The notes beneath the pieces were generated by a model, which did not search any database, was not told the DNA's origin, and saw only the letters and a list, made by a program, of their open reading frames with translations. Both the position numbers and the translations under genes were made by a program. DNA of 64,000 nucleotides from Closterium sp. Naga37s-1 (Eukaryota > Streptophyta > Zygnematophyceae > Desmidiales > Closteriaceae), in contig CANJKZ010000108.1 of assembly GCA_947471745.1 (NCBI GenBank), forward strand, positions 1,341,001 through 1,405,000. Reading direction: 5' to 3'. Below, in pieces: positions 1 through 11,148 of this stretch. Position 1 is the stretch's first letter; every line of letters begins with the position of its first letter.

Positions 1-2660
1 CCCCTCGCTCTCACTCCCATCCGAATCCTCCCCTCTCACGCGCTGCCTCTTCCTCACTCTCCTCTTCTCTCCGCCCCCTCCTTTCCCATTACTACTCTTC
101 AACGTCTTCTGTCCTCCCACTCCTGCTGCTCCTTCACCAATATCCCTTCTTCCCACTACTCTAGCTGCAACTATCCGTCCTCCAACTCTCCTTCTCTCCC
201 TTCCCTCGCTTCTCTCACGCCCCTGGTTTCCGGCCTTACCGAACCGAAACACTGCCACGTCAGCAGCGGCAGGCAGGGAGAAGGTATTGGTACGACCAGC
301 AGCTGCAGCCGCGGGTGACGTCATCGTGGTGAAGTGAGGGAATGGCTGGGCGGCAGAAGTGGTGGAAGGCTGGGCGGCACAAGTGGTGGAAGGCTGGGCG
401 GCACAAGTGGTGGAAGGCTGGGCGGCAGCTTCTCCGTTTGTTGTCTTCTGGGAGTGAATTGACTGGATTGACTTTTGGGACATTTCTGATTGGTTTGACC
501 GCGTTGACTTGCTGGATTCGTGAGACGCAAGCGAGTTCCGAGAGTGTGCTGATCGCCTTGACCCCGTTGACTGGATTGACTTGGCCGAGTGCTTTGACCC
601 CCTTGACCGACACGAGGCGTCGGAGTGGTGTGGCGAAGGGAAGGGCGAAGGCACAGCTGCTTCTCCCCCTGCCTCCTCCTCTTTCTCCCCCTCCTCTCTT
701 TCTCGTTCCTCTTCCTCCTCTTCCTCCTCGTCCTCCTCGTGCTCCTCTCCCCGCCCCTTCATCTCCACCCCATCAGCCTCATCAGCCTCATCAACCCCAT
801 CGGCCAACTCTCCTCCCGCCTTCTCACTCCGCCTCTCGCTTCCCCCCACACTCCGCGGGTTGCTGATCATCTCAATCTCCTCCACGTCACTCTGCCCCTC
901 CACCTCACTCTCATCCTCCTCTTCGTCGCTCTCCTCCACGTCACTTCCGTCCTCCACGTCACTCTCGTCCTCCTCCACGTCACTCTCGTCCTCTTCCACG
1001 TTACTCTCGTCCTCCTCCACGTCGCTTCCGTCCGCACTCTCCTCTACACCAACCGTCACCCCCTCACACGGCGGAGCGGCGAGCGCAATTCCGCCGCTCG
1101 GCGCGCTTCCTCTCGGGCTGATCATCTCGATTTCTTCCGCCTCACTCTCCGCCTCACTCTCCTCGTCGCTCTCCGCCGTCACTATCGCAAAGGGGTTCGC
1201 ACCGCCCCCGCCCGCAACCTGCGCCGCGTCTCGGTCCGCCGCCTCGCGTTCCGCCGCCTCTCGTTCCGCCACCTCCCGCTGCCGCTCCCGCGCGCGTTCC
1301 GCCAGGCTCTCCTCGAGCAGCGCTATCCACTCCGCATCCTCCTCCTGCTCCGCAAGATGAGCCCGCTCCGGAGAACGAACGCGCTCCGGAGAACGAACGC
1401 GCTCCGGAGAACGAACGCGCTCCGGAGAACGAACGCGCTCCGGAGAACGAACGCGCTCTGGAGAACGAACGCGCTCCGGAGAACGAACGCGCTCCGGAGA
1501 ACGAACGCGCTCCGGAGAACGAACTAGCTCCTGAGGTGTATCAAAGACACATTCCGGGTTTTCCTCTTTTGAAAAATAATTTTCTCCGTTTTCCTGTTTA
1601 TTCTCCGCTTCTCCCGCTTCCTCTTTACCAGAAGTGGTCTCAGCTTCGATTCTCTCCTCCTGCTGCTGCAGCGCCTCTGCTTCCGCCGCGCTTCCCGAGG
1701 CGTCCGCATCATCTTCGCATGGCGCCTCCGCTTCCGCTTCCGCCTCCGCGTCCGCTTCCAATTCCGTCTCCGCTTCCGATTCCGCCTCCGCTTCCGCCTC
1801 CGCTTCCGCCTCCGCCTCCGCTTCCGCTTCCGCTCCATCGACCAGTACCGTATCCTCCTCATGGTCACCCTTCTCCTCCCCCGCCTCATCCTCCGCAATT
1901 CCCGCCGTCCCGTCCTCCTCTTCGTCTTCCTCATCTTCCTCTTCATCTTCCGCCTCTTCCGCCTTCTCCGCCTCTTCCGCCTCTTCCGCCTTCTCCGCCT
2001 CTTCTTGCAGCGCAATCAAATCAATTTCCAGCTCCAGAAACGCTTCCTTATCGTCACACTCGCTACCCTCACCTTCTAGTTCTCCTTCCCTCATCCTCTC
2101 CTCTCCTCTTCCTCCTCCTTCGCCCCTTTCTCCTCCTTCGCCTTCTCCTTCGCCTTCTCCGCAGTTCTCCTCGACTTCCGCCTCTCCCGCTTCCCCGTCG
2201 CTCGAGCCCAGGAGCAGCGCATCATCCAGCTCCCGCCGAATATCCGCCTCCTCCTCCGCCGCCATTCCCACCAGACAAGCGCGCATCTCCTCCTCTACGT
2301 CATCACCGCATGATTCGCTAATATTCAACTCGATAAGAGGAGAACGTTCGTGTGTTGTTCCCGCTTTCGTTTCCGCGTCGTCCGCCGTACCCGCGCCTTG
2401 CCCGTTCAGGCGTTGCGTCACGTTTTCCGCCCCCGCGCTGCCTTCCGCCATCGCGCTGTCTTCCGCCACTCCCGATCGCTCCAGCTCCTTGTCGTGTCCG
2501 CCCGTTGCTTTTCCAGTTCGCGGTCCCCTTCTGCGCTGCTTTCCGCCTTCGCGCAAATTCGTTCCGCCGGTGCGGACTCCGCAGCCGACGCCAGCGGGGA
2601 CGCCAGCAAGCCGCTTGGTCCCCTCGTCGCGGTGGGTTCGGATGCCACGTCAACATGCGC
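1..2660 (-). CDS. Continuation of the same unidentified gene, running off the left edge
   Basis: One frame is open from about 2660 to base 1, with the first ATG at 2451. The coded protein is extremely acidic in blocks (repeating Ala-Glu, then Glu/Asp runs), contains a nine-unit VRSPER hexapeptide repeat, then an E/R-rich likely coiled coil, Asp-Val-Glu-Glu repeats, and finally a Ser-spaced basic region. The reading frame is preserved through all these low-complexity blocks, which supports coding on this strand. Acidic, RS-like and coiled-coil segments are typical of nuclear scaffold or chromatin proteins, but no catalytic domain is visible, so I give no function. It continues beyond the window. 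The frame link to the 5' part (2847-3899) is uncertain. Confidence 0.45.
1369..1528. repeat. 18-bp coding minisatellite (VRSPER units)
   Basis: About nine near-identical copies of an 18-bp unit (GAGAACGAACGCGCTCCG on the + strand). On the - strand each unit encodes Val-Arg-Ser-Pro-Glu-Arg in the open frame of the surrounding gene. One unit has a CTCTGG variant. The unit length is a multiple of three, so changes in copy number would keep the frame. Confidence 0.85.
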
Positions 2661-2846
2661 CTCGGCTGCCGCCTCGTCGGCATGCTGCGCGCGCCGTTCG
2701 TTTTCCGCAACGCTGTTGCGCTGTTTCTTTCCCGCGGACTTCTTACCCGCCTTCTTCCCCCGAGCCTTCCGCGCATTCTTCCGCGTGCGCTTGGTCGGAG
2801 CATCAGCAGCGGCCGCAACGGAAACGGTTCCTGGTGCGTTCGAGTT

Positions 2847-3899
2847 TCAAATCCTGGAGCCATCAGCACAATCAGCAGGTTCGGAACAGTCAACGCAGTC
2901 AACGGAGTCATCGAGGAAGCGACGGAGCCGCGTCTCCTTTGTCTCCGTGTCAGTCTCCGCGTCTCGTTGCGCAATCGTTACCTCCGCCATTTCTTCTGCC
3001 GTTTCTTCTGACGCGTCTTCCGCCGTCAGCTCCCCCTCCTTCCGCGCGCTCACCGGCCCTTCCGCATCCGACTCCTCCTCGTCCGCCAAAACCAGTCTAA
3101 GCCTTTGATCCTCTATCTGTTCACGCTGAACCGCTTTAGCGTTTATCTCCTCTTTCATAGATGGGTTCATCTTGTGCTGAAGCATAACTAATTCATCTTC
3201 GCAATCGAAGTAACCGCCTGTACGAAGCGTTTTCGGGAAAGATTCGCCTTCCCCGATAAATTTCTCTTCCCTAATTTCTGTCGATTTCACAGCTGCCCCA
3301 GCCGCCACTTCCCCCGAAGTTCCTTTCCCCGCGCCTGCCCGTCCAGTCAGCTTCGGCTTCTCCGCGGAGGCTCCCGCTCTGCCGCGCACGACCTTGGGCG
3401 GCGGATTGCGCGCATCCGTGTTCGACGGCAGCGAGCCGAGGTCAAGAGATGGAATGGCGTTGCGCGGAAACGGCGATGGCCGCGCAGACGAGGAGAGGCT
3501 CGAAGCGGGGGAGTATGCGGCGAATCCGAGTTCCTCGCGCTCTCGGTGTACAAATTCCCCGTCGATCCTCCGTTCCCGTTTCCCCGCCGGGATTCCCGAC
3601 AGGACATCCGCCTGGACTTGCGCCGTGGCATACGCCATGGAAGCCGACACGAGCATCTCAGGAACGTTGTGGACGCGGCGCGAGGCGGACCGCGGGGAGA
3701 AGAAGCTTCGGCGAAAGCCGAGGAGTTTGGGCGCGGAGCCATCGGGATGCGCGGAGGGGGACTTGGGGGCAGGTTTGGATTTGGATGCGCCGAAAGGGTT
3801 GAATCGCGGCGTGTGGGGACTGGACGGTCGGGATCGTACGGATGGTACGGATGTGCGTCTGTCTGTTCTTCCCGCCTCGGAGGATACAAAGTGCGACAT
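2847..3899 (-). CDS. 5' part of an unidentified basic/acidic Ser-rich protein gene
   Basis: I do not recognise the family. The ATG at 3899 opens a frame of 350 codons that ends at a TGA at 2847. The product begins MSHFVSSEAGRTDRR, is rich in Ser, Pro and Arg (several SP/RP dipeptides), and becomes acidic after about residue 230 (a DEEESDAEGP stretch). The longer frame upstream starts only at a GTG, so I chose the ATG. After the TGA the same frame stays open to 2418 with a Lys-rich, nuclear-signal-like patch (KKAGKKSAGKK), and a second frame then runs to the left edge. This suggests one gene interrupted by a premature stop and a frame change, or small introns I cannot place. Antisense frames look like compositional shadows. 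Confidence 0.45.
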   Translation of the reverse strand: MSHFVSSEAGRTDRRTSVPSVRSRPSSPHTPRFNPFGASKSKPAPKSPSAHPDGSAPKLLGFRRSFFSPRSASRRVHNVPEMLVSASMAYATAQVQADVLSGIPAGKRERRIDGEFVHREREELGFAAYSPASSLSSSARPSPFPRNAIPSLDLGSLPSNTDARNPPPKVVRGRAGASAEKPKLTGRAGAGKGTSGEVAAGAAVKSTEIREEKFIGEGESFPKTLRTGGYFDCEDELVMLQHKMNPSMKEEINAKAVQREQIEDQRLRLVLADEEESDAEGPVSARKEGELTAEDASEETAEEMAEVTIAQRDAETDTETKETRLRRFLDDSVDCVDCSEPADCADGSRI

Positions 3900-5455
3900 C
3901 GTCTTCGCCTGGTTTCCCCGCACGTGAGAGGTACTTTACCAGGATTTGTGGATTCAGGCGGCCATTGGTGCCAGGCGAAGCTAAGGAAGCTATGGGAGTT
4001 ATTGAACAGCGAAGTAGCAGTGCCTTCAATTCTCTGTTGTGCATTACACAGGGCGAGGACAAAGGGAATGAAAGGCGAACCTCGGCTCGAGCAAGGTTGA
4101 CTGCTTTTCACTGGAGTGTGTCGAGAAGACGCTTCGGATGGATGGAGGGAAAGCTTGCAATCGATGGGGGCCAAAATTTCTGTATAGAATGTGGCACGAA
4201 GGGAGGAGGAACGGCGATGGGGTGCAAGTACGGTCTCGATAAACTGTCTGCCATGTTCCCCGGTGGGGCCATCCTGAATCAATTCGTGTGAAGCAGAATG
4301 TAGAATAGTTATCGCGCCGCATGTTGGCCGAATGTTGGGCGACTCGATGTTGTGGAAGCCCAGAGAGGAGAGTGGCGTGTGCTTGGGTTGGATATCGACG
4401 TGGCGCGTTTGGGGGAGGAGTGAAGGTGCCGCGTCGTGCGGGGCGAGGGGGAGAACGTGCGGTTGCCCTGGGCGGGATTTCCCGCATGCGGCAAAGACTC
4501 GCACGACTGACTCTAGCGGAACTCGTTGCGTACACCCTGTTTCTCAACGTTCGGACAATCGGGAGCCCCGGCTACAGTGCGAACGTGTGCTTGGATTTTG
4601 CGGGCTGGTGCTTACAACCAAACCCCAGGTAGGTGGCGGTCCAGGAGAACGATACACAACGGTTTATGAAAGAAACAATGCTATCGCGTACGGTTGATTG
4701 CGGCGAATTGTGCTTATATGCTATGTTCTGGGACCGTTTTGGACGCGTTGATGTCGGAATAAGCGGCATGTCGATACAGCGAATGTCAGTGTGGCGCGAA
4801 ACAGGGTGTATACAATTCGCAAATCGAACAACGCAGCGAATGCGGATATACCTCCTCCTTGACTGCTTCGCAAGTAAATGAACTGGTACTGTATGTTAGC
4901 CAGGTCGAGCGTGCATACAGAACGGTTATTTTCTAGCTTTACCTTTTATTTACTAATTTATCTGTATAGCTATACTAATAAGAATTAAACATCATAATAA
5001 GTTTTATCACTCATTTCATTCAAAAACCTCCTTCATCTTAAAGGAGCTTGTTAATTCAATAGCCAGAAGAGCAACTCCCATTCTTTTAGAGTGCAATCTT
5101 AGCAGGATCATCACTTCTGATTCTGACTTTCGTGCAACCTTGAACCTTAGCGGAGCAAGCTACAGCAGCAGCGAGTCCTGCCACTTCCGGAAATCCCAAG
5201 GGAGCTCCAACCAACCCCAAAGTCAAGCAAACCAGCTACACTCCGCTGGAAGCTCCAGCGGTTGTTTGGCTGCTGCCGATGACCACCCACCCACCGCAGC
5301 CGCCTGCTCCACGTGCCAGACAGAAGGCTGCCCCTTTAATCCAGTCTTGAATTCAATACGTTTCCAAGCCGCCTAGCAGTCTGTGATCCGGCGCGCGGGA
5401 AGCACGCGTGGCTCTTAGTCTCATTAGGCGGTGGTACTTCCAGTGACTTAATCCA
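3900..5455. other. Intergenic region
   Basis: No convincing gene. It contains the presumed promoter of the leftward gene near 3900-4550 and an AT-rich stretch at about 4920-5030. Short open frames here have no recognisable motif and resemble chance frames in GC-rich DNA. Confidence 0.5.
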
Positions 5456-8400
5456 ATGCTTCCCGCTCGCATGAAATCATGGAGCTGTTCGCGCAAGCGT
5501 GCTTTCGGGTTCGCCGTGCTCCCAGCAGCGCACGTGGCGCTTGTGATGGCGGCGCTGTTGAGTCATTCCGGAGCGTGGATTGCGGTCGCGAGGGGTCAGA
5601 CCATCGCTCAATCTCAAGGCATGTCGTTTCGTCGCTCTCCGTGCTCCGTGCTTCGCTTTCGCGATTTCTGTCAATGAATTGTGCTGTTAGTTCCAGGTTT
5701 CCTCAGCATTTATCAGCGATTGTTGTCTTCAGAGTTCAGCCTTTCACTAATTTAGTTTGCCGGTATCGAGTCTGGTTTTCAAAGTAGTAAAAGGTGGCTT
5801 TATTTTCTCTTCATCCTCGTTCCAAATCCCATTGCTTGACTGTCAGGATCCACATTAAGCCGTTCCCCCTGTCAGTACCTTTCAATTCCAATTTAAGTCG
5901 TTCTCTTTCCTCTTTCCAGTTCCCGGGTTGGTAGTTAGTGGCGTTCAATTTGGCTCAGAAGTTTTTACCTCTTCCTCTGTCCAGTTCCTGGGTTGCTTGA
6001 CTGTCAGGCCGCATGGGGAGTCACGTTCAACCAATGGCAGGAGGGGGGTGACTGTAGCCAGGCGGATGGCCTCACATGTGACAGTAACGGAATGATTACC
6101 AGCATGTGAGGCACACAACCTTCGCTTCAATGAGTTCTTGATAGTCTGCGTTAATTATTACACGCTTTTGTTTTTTAGTCTACGACTAAGAAATTCATTG
6201 TGTCGTTCCAACATACGCTGGTATTGTAGGGGTAATGCGGTGCGGTGCAGTGCGGTCACCACCTACCTACCTATATCATCCACCATAGGGGGTAACGGAA
6301 TCACCTCATGCACCATCCATGCATGATGTGTCGATGCAGGGTGTTGGATGAGATGGGGCTATCAGGCTCGCTACCTACATCCCTCGGATCATTTATAAAT
6401 CTCTCCTACCTGTACGACAATCCTTCCCTGACTGTACGATACGATCATCCCCCCCTCCTTCCTTCACTCATCTCCTATCAGTCTTTTAAGCTTCCCCCTC
6501 AGCTGACTCTCATTTGACGCATGCCTGCAAATCAAACTTATTTCGTCCTTACCTTCTCCTCCCTCCCTCCATGCTCCAGTGTTTTTTTTACCTCTCCATC
6601 CTCCCTGCTTTCGCTCGCTTCACAACCTTCCAATCGTCCCGTCACAGAATTCAAAATTAGTTTCAAAAGATCAGAGTGTACCTTGTGAACTTTCTCTTAT
6701 AGAGTTTGTATCTCCTTCAATTCAACAGCTCGCTCTCCTTGCTGTGTATCCCCTTCCTCTGTTTCTGTGCCCTTGACTTGCAACTTCCCTCCGCCCCATA
6801 ATTGCATACAACACACATGCATCCCCCATCATCCCCATCATCCCAAACTGTGTTTGTGCACGCCACATCCCACCTGCCTGCACGCCTCCCCACCGCACTG
6901 CACCGCTCTGTGAGAGCAGTAGTCTGTGGAGCAACTCGCTTACGGGGGAACTGCCTTCCACCATCACTGCTCTCACCGCTCTCAGTGACATGTGAGTGAG
7001 TGTGTTCACGCCACACCCCACCTGCTTGCACGCCACCTCACCGCACTGCACCGCACCGCACCGCTCTGTGAGAGCAGTAGTCTGTGGAGCAAGCAACTCG
7101 CTTACGGGGGAACTGCCTTCCACCATCACTGCTCTCACCGCTCTCAGTGACATGTGAGTGTGTGTGATTGTGAATGTGAGTGTGTGTGATTGTGAATGTG
7201 AGTGTGTGTGATTGTGAATGGGAGTGAGTGTGTACACCGCTCTAACATACCTGCACGGCATTCCAATCTACCTCCCCACTCGCGTCCATGTGTGTGTCTG
7301 CGTTGTCGTCACGCTAACATCACCCCTTTCACCCTCTCCCCACCATGCAGCTCTCGCTTCTAACCAACTCACCAGGTCACTGCCTCACTCTAACCCCTTT
7401 ACTCTCCCCATATCCCCCCTCTCCCCCTCTCCCCCTCTCCACCTCTCCACCTCTCCATCTCTCCCCCTCTCCCCCTCTTCACCTCTCCATCTCTCCCCCT
7501 CTCCTTCCATCCCACCACAGTGTGCTCGACTTCAACCAACTCACCGAATCACTGCCGCAAGGCCTCTCCACACTCACCAGGTCACTGCCTCACACTAACC
7601 CCTTACCTCCCCCCCCCCCCCCTCCTCTCCCCCTCTATCCCCATCACAGTGTTCTCAACTTCAACCAGCTCACTGGGTCACTGCCGCAAGGGCTCTCCAC
7701 GCTGTCTCGTCTCTCCAGGCTGTAAGCACCTCAATCCTCAATCCTGCTACTACGTCACAGCTGATGCTTCACTCTCACTCCTGTCGCACACCTTATTCGC
7801 TCATTCATCTCCCGGACTACTTGTGAGGCGTTGGGAAAGCCCCCTCCGCCTTCCTCGCCCCTCTCAACTATAAGCTGCTCTATCCTGCTGCTACCCTGCA
7901 GCTGATGCTTCACTCTCACTCTTGCTACACACGTTATTTGCGCATTCATCTCCTCTGCCTCCCCACCCCCACCTTCCACCCATCCTGGTTTCGCCTTCCT
8001 TCCTTTCCGCAGTGCACTGGGCAATAACCGTTTCGCCAGCTCTCTCCCGGACTGGATCGGCGGCCTGTCCCTCCTGGAAACGCTGTGAGATGCCAGTCAC
8101 TTTTGGGGGCCTTGGGGGCCTTGGGAGATGGCCCGTTACTCATAAGTGCAGAGCACAGCGGGCACAATGAAACTGCCTTCAGTTCAGATATCGCACCTTT
8201 GAGAGAGCGCGCATCAGGATTCAGCCGGCGCCCTTTGTGCATGATTCCTGAGCCTCCAAAAAAACAAAACGAGCAAGCCTCAAGCAGAACATGCTTCTCT
8301 CAGGCTCGCTTCGAAAGTATCCTAGGAGGACACTAGCTTGCTGTTGCGATGAGCTAGCTGAGAGTCGTCTGAACTGAATCGGGGCCTTGTCTCGTCTCGT

Positions 8401-11148
8401 CTCCGCTCTCTTCATCCCTTCTTCCCCCACGCCACGCCACCTACGAAACAGTCAAAACGATTAGCTTATGGGCCCCCCCATTACTCCCTTGTGGGGTGGG
8501 TGGGACGTCTTCTTTCTCTCCTGCTTTCCTTCTCCCACCTTCCCTTGAACCCCAACAGGGACGTCGGCAAAAATAACCTGATCGACAATCATTCCTTCCC
8601 TTGTGGAATCGCTCTCCTCTCCTCTCCCCTGTCCTCTTCCATCCCCTCTCTCCTTTCCATGCACACAGCGACGTCAGCAGGAATAACTTATCCGGCCCCA
8701 TCCCTTCCTCCATTGGCAATCTCCGCAACCTCACCTTCCTGTCAGTCTCTCATCTCGTCCCTTTTTCTTTCAACTCATCCCTTCACTTTCTTCTTTCTAG
8801 GCACCTCAAAGCTAACCTCCATTGGCACTCTCCTCAACCTCACCTCACCTTCCTGTCAAGCTCCCATTTGTATCGTTTCTGCTCAAGTCCCCTGCACCTC
8901 ACATTAGTTTCAACTCTCTTTCAAGCAGAAAAACTCCCTCAAAACTAATGTGAGGCTCCCTCAGTCGTAACGTTTCTGCTCAAGTCCCCTGCACCTCTCT
9001 TTCAAGCAGAAAAACTCCCTCAAAACGTCCTCTTTACAGAGCATGGGTTTGCACTATCCCATCCTTCCTCCTAACCCCCTCTACCCCATCCTTGCTCCTC
9101 CTCTCTAACTTGCCCCTCTCTCAATCTCGCCTTTCTCTATACCAACCATCACCGCCCCCAGCTGTCACGTCCATGCAGGAGCCTTGAGTACAACGCCTTC
9201 AACGGCCCTCTACCCGCCACCCTTCCCTCACCCCCCTACTCTTCTTCATCCTTTGCCTCCCCTCCCTGTCTCGCCCTTCTCTATCCCAACCATCTCTGCT
9301 CCCAACCATCACCGCCCCCAGCTTTCACGTCCATGCAGGAGCCTTGAGTACAACGCCTTCAACGGCCTTCTTCCCGCCACCCTTGTGCAGCCCTCTCTTT
9401 TCGTCACCCTCGTTTCCCCTCTCTATCTCGCCCCTCTCTACCCCATCTATCAATCACACGCCCAACCATCTCTGCTCCCAACCATTACTGCCCCCAACTG
9501 TCACGTCCATGCCACGGCCATGCAGGAGCCTGGAATACAACGCCTTCACCGGTCCTCTTCCCGCCACCCTTGGCTCCCTCACCACCCTCGCGTACCTGTG
9601 AGTTGCCACCTGCATAGATGAAACACACCTCGACTCGTCCTCAAAAGTGGTGCAAACGTTGCTTCTCCTCAGTCAAAACTTCCCCGCTTCCCTCGGTTCT
9701 CTCACCACACGCCTCGTGTCTCGTCTCTGAGAGTTCCAGGCTCCAGGTGTACACATCTTTTTTTTCTGCCCTAAAACGTGCATACTCACTGTGTTTACTG
9801 CGCATACACCTTCGTGACTTCTTTGTTGCCCTCCCTCATCCTGCGTGCAGTATCGTAGACAACACATCGCTCACCTGCCCCTCCACCCCAGCCTCCTGTG
9901 AGGTGCCTCAGGACCCTCTATCCGTCTTCTGTGTCGACTGCCCCACCTTCTACTTGAATTCCACCATCCCCCGCCCTTGTTTCCCTCCCTCATTCCCCTA
10001 CCACGCAGTAACCTCGACAACACATCGCTCACCTGCCCCACCACCCCAGCCTCCTGTGAGGTGCCTCAGGACCCTCTATCCGTCTTCTGTGTCGACTGCC
10101 CCACCTTCTGCTCCCAGTGCTCTGCTGCTGGTAAGCCTCTCTGATTCCTGCCGCAGCTCATGTCTCACCTACCTGTCTTGAAAAGTTTCAAGAACGCATA
10201 CAACCTTACTCCTTCGGCTTTTGACCATCTAGATCTGTAAACGTGCAGTCTGATCCCTGCCTCTCTCTTCAAATTTTTGAGAATTCTCAAAAATCAAACC
10301 AACGGGCAGTCAAATCCCTGGCTCTCTCTTCAAATTGACTTTTGAGTCGACTCAAAAGTCACCTCGTTTTGAGTCAACTCAAAATTCATCTGTAGACGGG
10401 CAGTCAGATCCCTGGCGCTCTCTTCAAATTGTAAATCCCCCACATGCCATGTCACCTGCTCTGCCACTTGTCAGCCTTTCCCGCCCACCTGCACTCCCTC
10501 CTACTCCTCCTTCAACTTCTCCTGCTGCTACCAAACCCTTGTCCCTTGGCCCCTTTCATTCACTCTTCTTCCATTCCCTTGACTGACACCTAGCCCCACA
10601 GTCCCTTCGCTTCCGTATCTTTTTGAATCAGTTGCATAATCCTGTCCTTAGCTCCGTGGTTTATTTTATCGTATGACTGGTACGGTATTTGTCATTCCTA
10701 TTCCCTCTTTCCCCATGCCTTCTATGCTAACCTCAAAGCTCCACAAGCCCCGCCGATCCAGCCACCAGCAGCAGCACCACCAGCAGCAGCACCACCAGCG
10801 GCACCATCAGCATCAGCACCAGTACCTTCGCCAGTCCCTCCTCCACCATCCCAACCACCAGCTGCAGCACCAACAGCAGCACCACCCGCAGGGCCACCAT
10901 CACCAGCGCCGACGTCTCCATCACCTCTATCTCCTTCCATCAGCCCATCCACCCCATCCCCACCATCCCCACCACCAACAACAACAACACCACCATCACC
11001 ATCACCATCACCATCACCACCAGCAGCAGCAGCAGCACCACCACCAACACCACCAGCACCGAAACCTGCCTCGCCAGTGGCTGTGAGAGCCCTCCACGCC
11101 AATGCAATGACGGCTTTTGTGCTAGCCCTCCTGATTGCTGCCTTTTAA
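5456..11148 (+). CDS. Secreted, probably GPI-anchored leucine-rich repeat protein
   Basis: Exons: 5456-5618, 5985-6105, 6340-6411, 6920-6991, 7650-7721, 8013-8084, 8669-8740, 9526-9597, 10009-10130, 10739-11148, giving about 415 aa with phase kept throughout. An N-terminal signal peptide follows MLPARMKSW. Exon 2 encodes a plant LRR N-cap (AAWGVTFNQWQ, then CSQADGLTC). Six exons of exactly 72 nt each encode one 24-residue plant-type LRR (for example NNLSGPIPSSIGNLRNLTFL). Exon 9 is a Cys-rich cap. The last exon is Pro/Ala/Ser-rich, arabinogalactan-like, ending in a hydrophobic tail (AFVLALLIAAF) typical of a GPI signal. There is no kinase domain. The protein probably acts at the plasma membrane or wall in adhesion or perception; the ligand is unknown. 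Intron 1 appears to be GC-AG. Introns hold several broken exon copies. Confidence 0.8.
7078..7153 (+). pseudogene. Tandem copy of LRR exon 4 with 4-nt insertion
   Basis: This stretch and its upstream splice acceptor (CTGTGAGAGCAG) nearly repeat 6920-6991, but a GCAA insertion makes it 76 nt, so inclusion would shift the frame. The donor GTGAGTG is intact. Most likely it is skipped, or it is an alternative exon that truncates the protein. Confidence 0.75.
7341..7600 (+). pseudogene. Two truncated copies of LRR exon 5
   Basis: At about 7346 and at 7521 sequences resembling the exon at 7650-7721 (LDFNQLTESLPQGLSTLT and a shorter LASNQLTRSLP) follow AG acceptors, but both stop before the 72-nt end. 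Pyrimidine-rich (CCCCTCTCCA) tracts separate them. Confidence 0.65.
8556..8600 (+). pseudogene. Short copy of LRR exon 7 start
   Basis: Following an AACAG acceptor, the sequence codes DVGKNNLIDN, matching DVSRNNLSGP at 8669, and then loses similarity. It is an exon-start fragment within the intron. Confidence 0.5.
9178..9400 (+). pseudogene. Two truncated copies of LRR exon 8
   Basis: Copies starting near 9178 and 9337 share the upstream CACGTCCATGCAG acceptor and the SLEYNAFNG coding start of the intact exon at 9526-9597, but break off after about 45-50 nt. The intron sequence before each copy (CAACCATCACCGCCCCCAG) is also repeated, so the duplicated unit is intron tail plus exon head. Confidence 0.75.
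9848..9970 (+). pseudogene. Copy of LRR Cys-rich cap exon
   Basis: This closely repeats the start of 10009-10130 (NTSLTCPS, then CEVPQDPLSVFCVDC) after an AG acceptor, but diverges before the CSQCSAA end and has no donor at the matching position. The intact copy follows immediately. Confidence 0.7.
10240..10440. repeat. Palindromes between repeated intron segments
   Basis: Three copies of a segment containing CAGTCAGATCCCTGGC and CTCTCTTCAAATT alternate with palindromes: AATT core at about 10273-10294, TCGA core at about 10338-10361, and an imperfect TCAA-core copy at about 10366-10386. All lie in the last LRR intron. Confidence 0.8.

Noticed and set aside
450..610. Cluster of TTGAC motifs as WRKY W-boxes
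   Set aside because: The spacing matches TCA (Ser) codons of the - strand coding frame, so they are explained by Ser-rich coding repeats.
1634..3100. Long + strand open frames rich in Ser/Ala/Pro over 340-3100
   Set aside because: They are antisense to a frame with acidic blocks, VRSPER repeats and ordinary spacing. Their composition follows from GC-rich codon repeats on the - strand.
7140..7240. GTGTGTGATTGTGAATGTGA repeat as a functional RNA element
   Set aside because: It is a simple short repeat grown from the LRR intron donor side (GTGAGTGTGT), with no sign of structure.
10338..10361. GTCGAC, GACGTC and GAATTC as restriction-modification targets
   Set aside because: These sites are by-products of self-complementary centres in the hairpins. 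No restriction enzyme gene is present, and the only methyltransferase belongs to a retroelement.
10673..11086. His/Gln-rich + frame and Gly/Ala-rich - frames over the LRR last exon
   Set aside because: They are shadows of the Pro/Ala-rich LRR C-terminal exon, whose frame fits the upstream exon phase and ends in a GPI-like tail.
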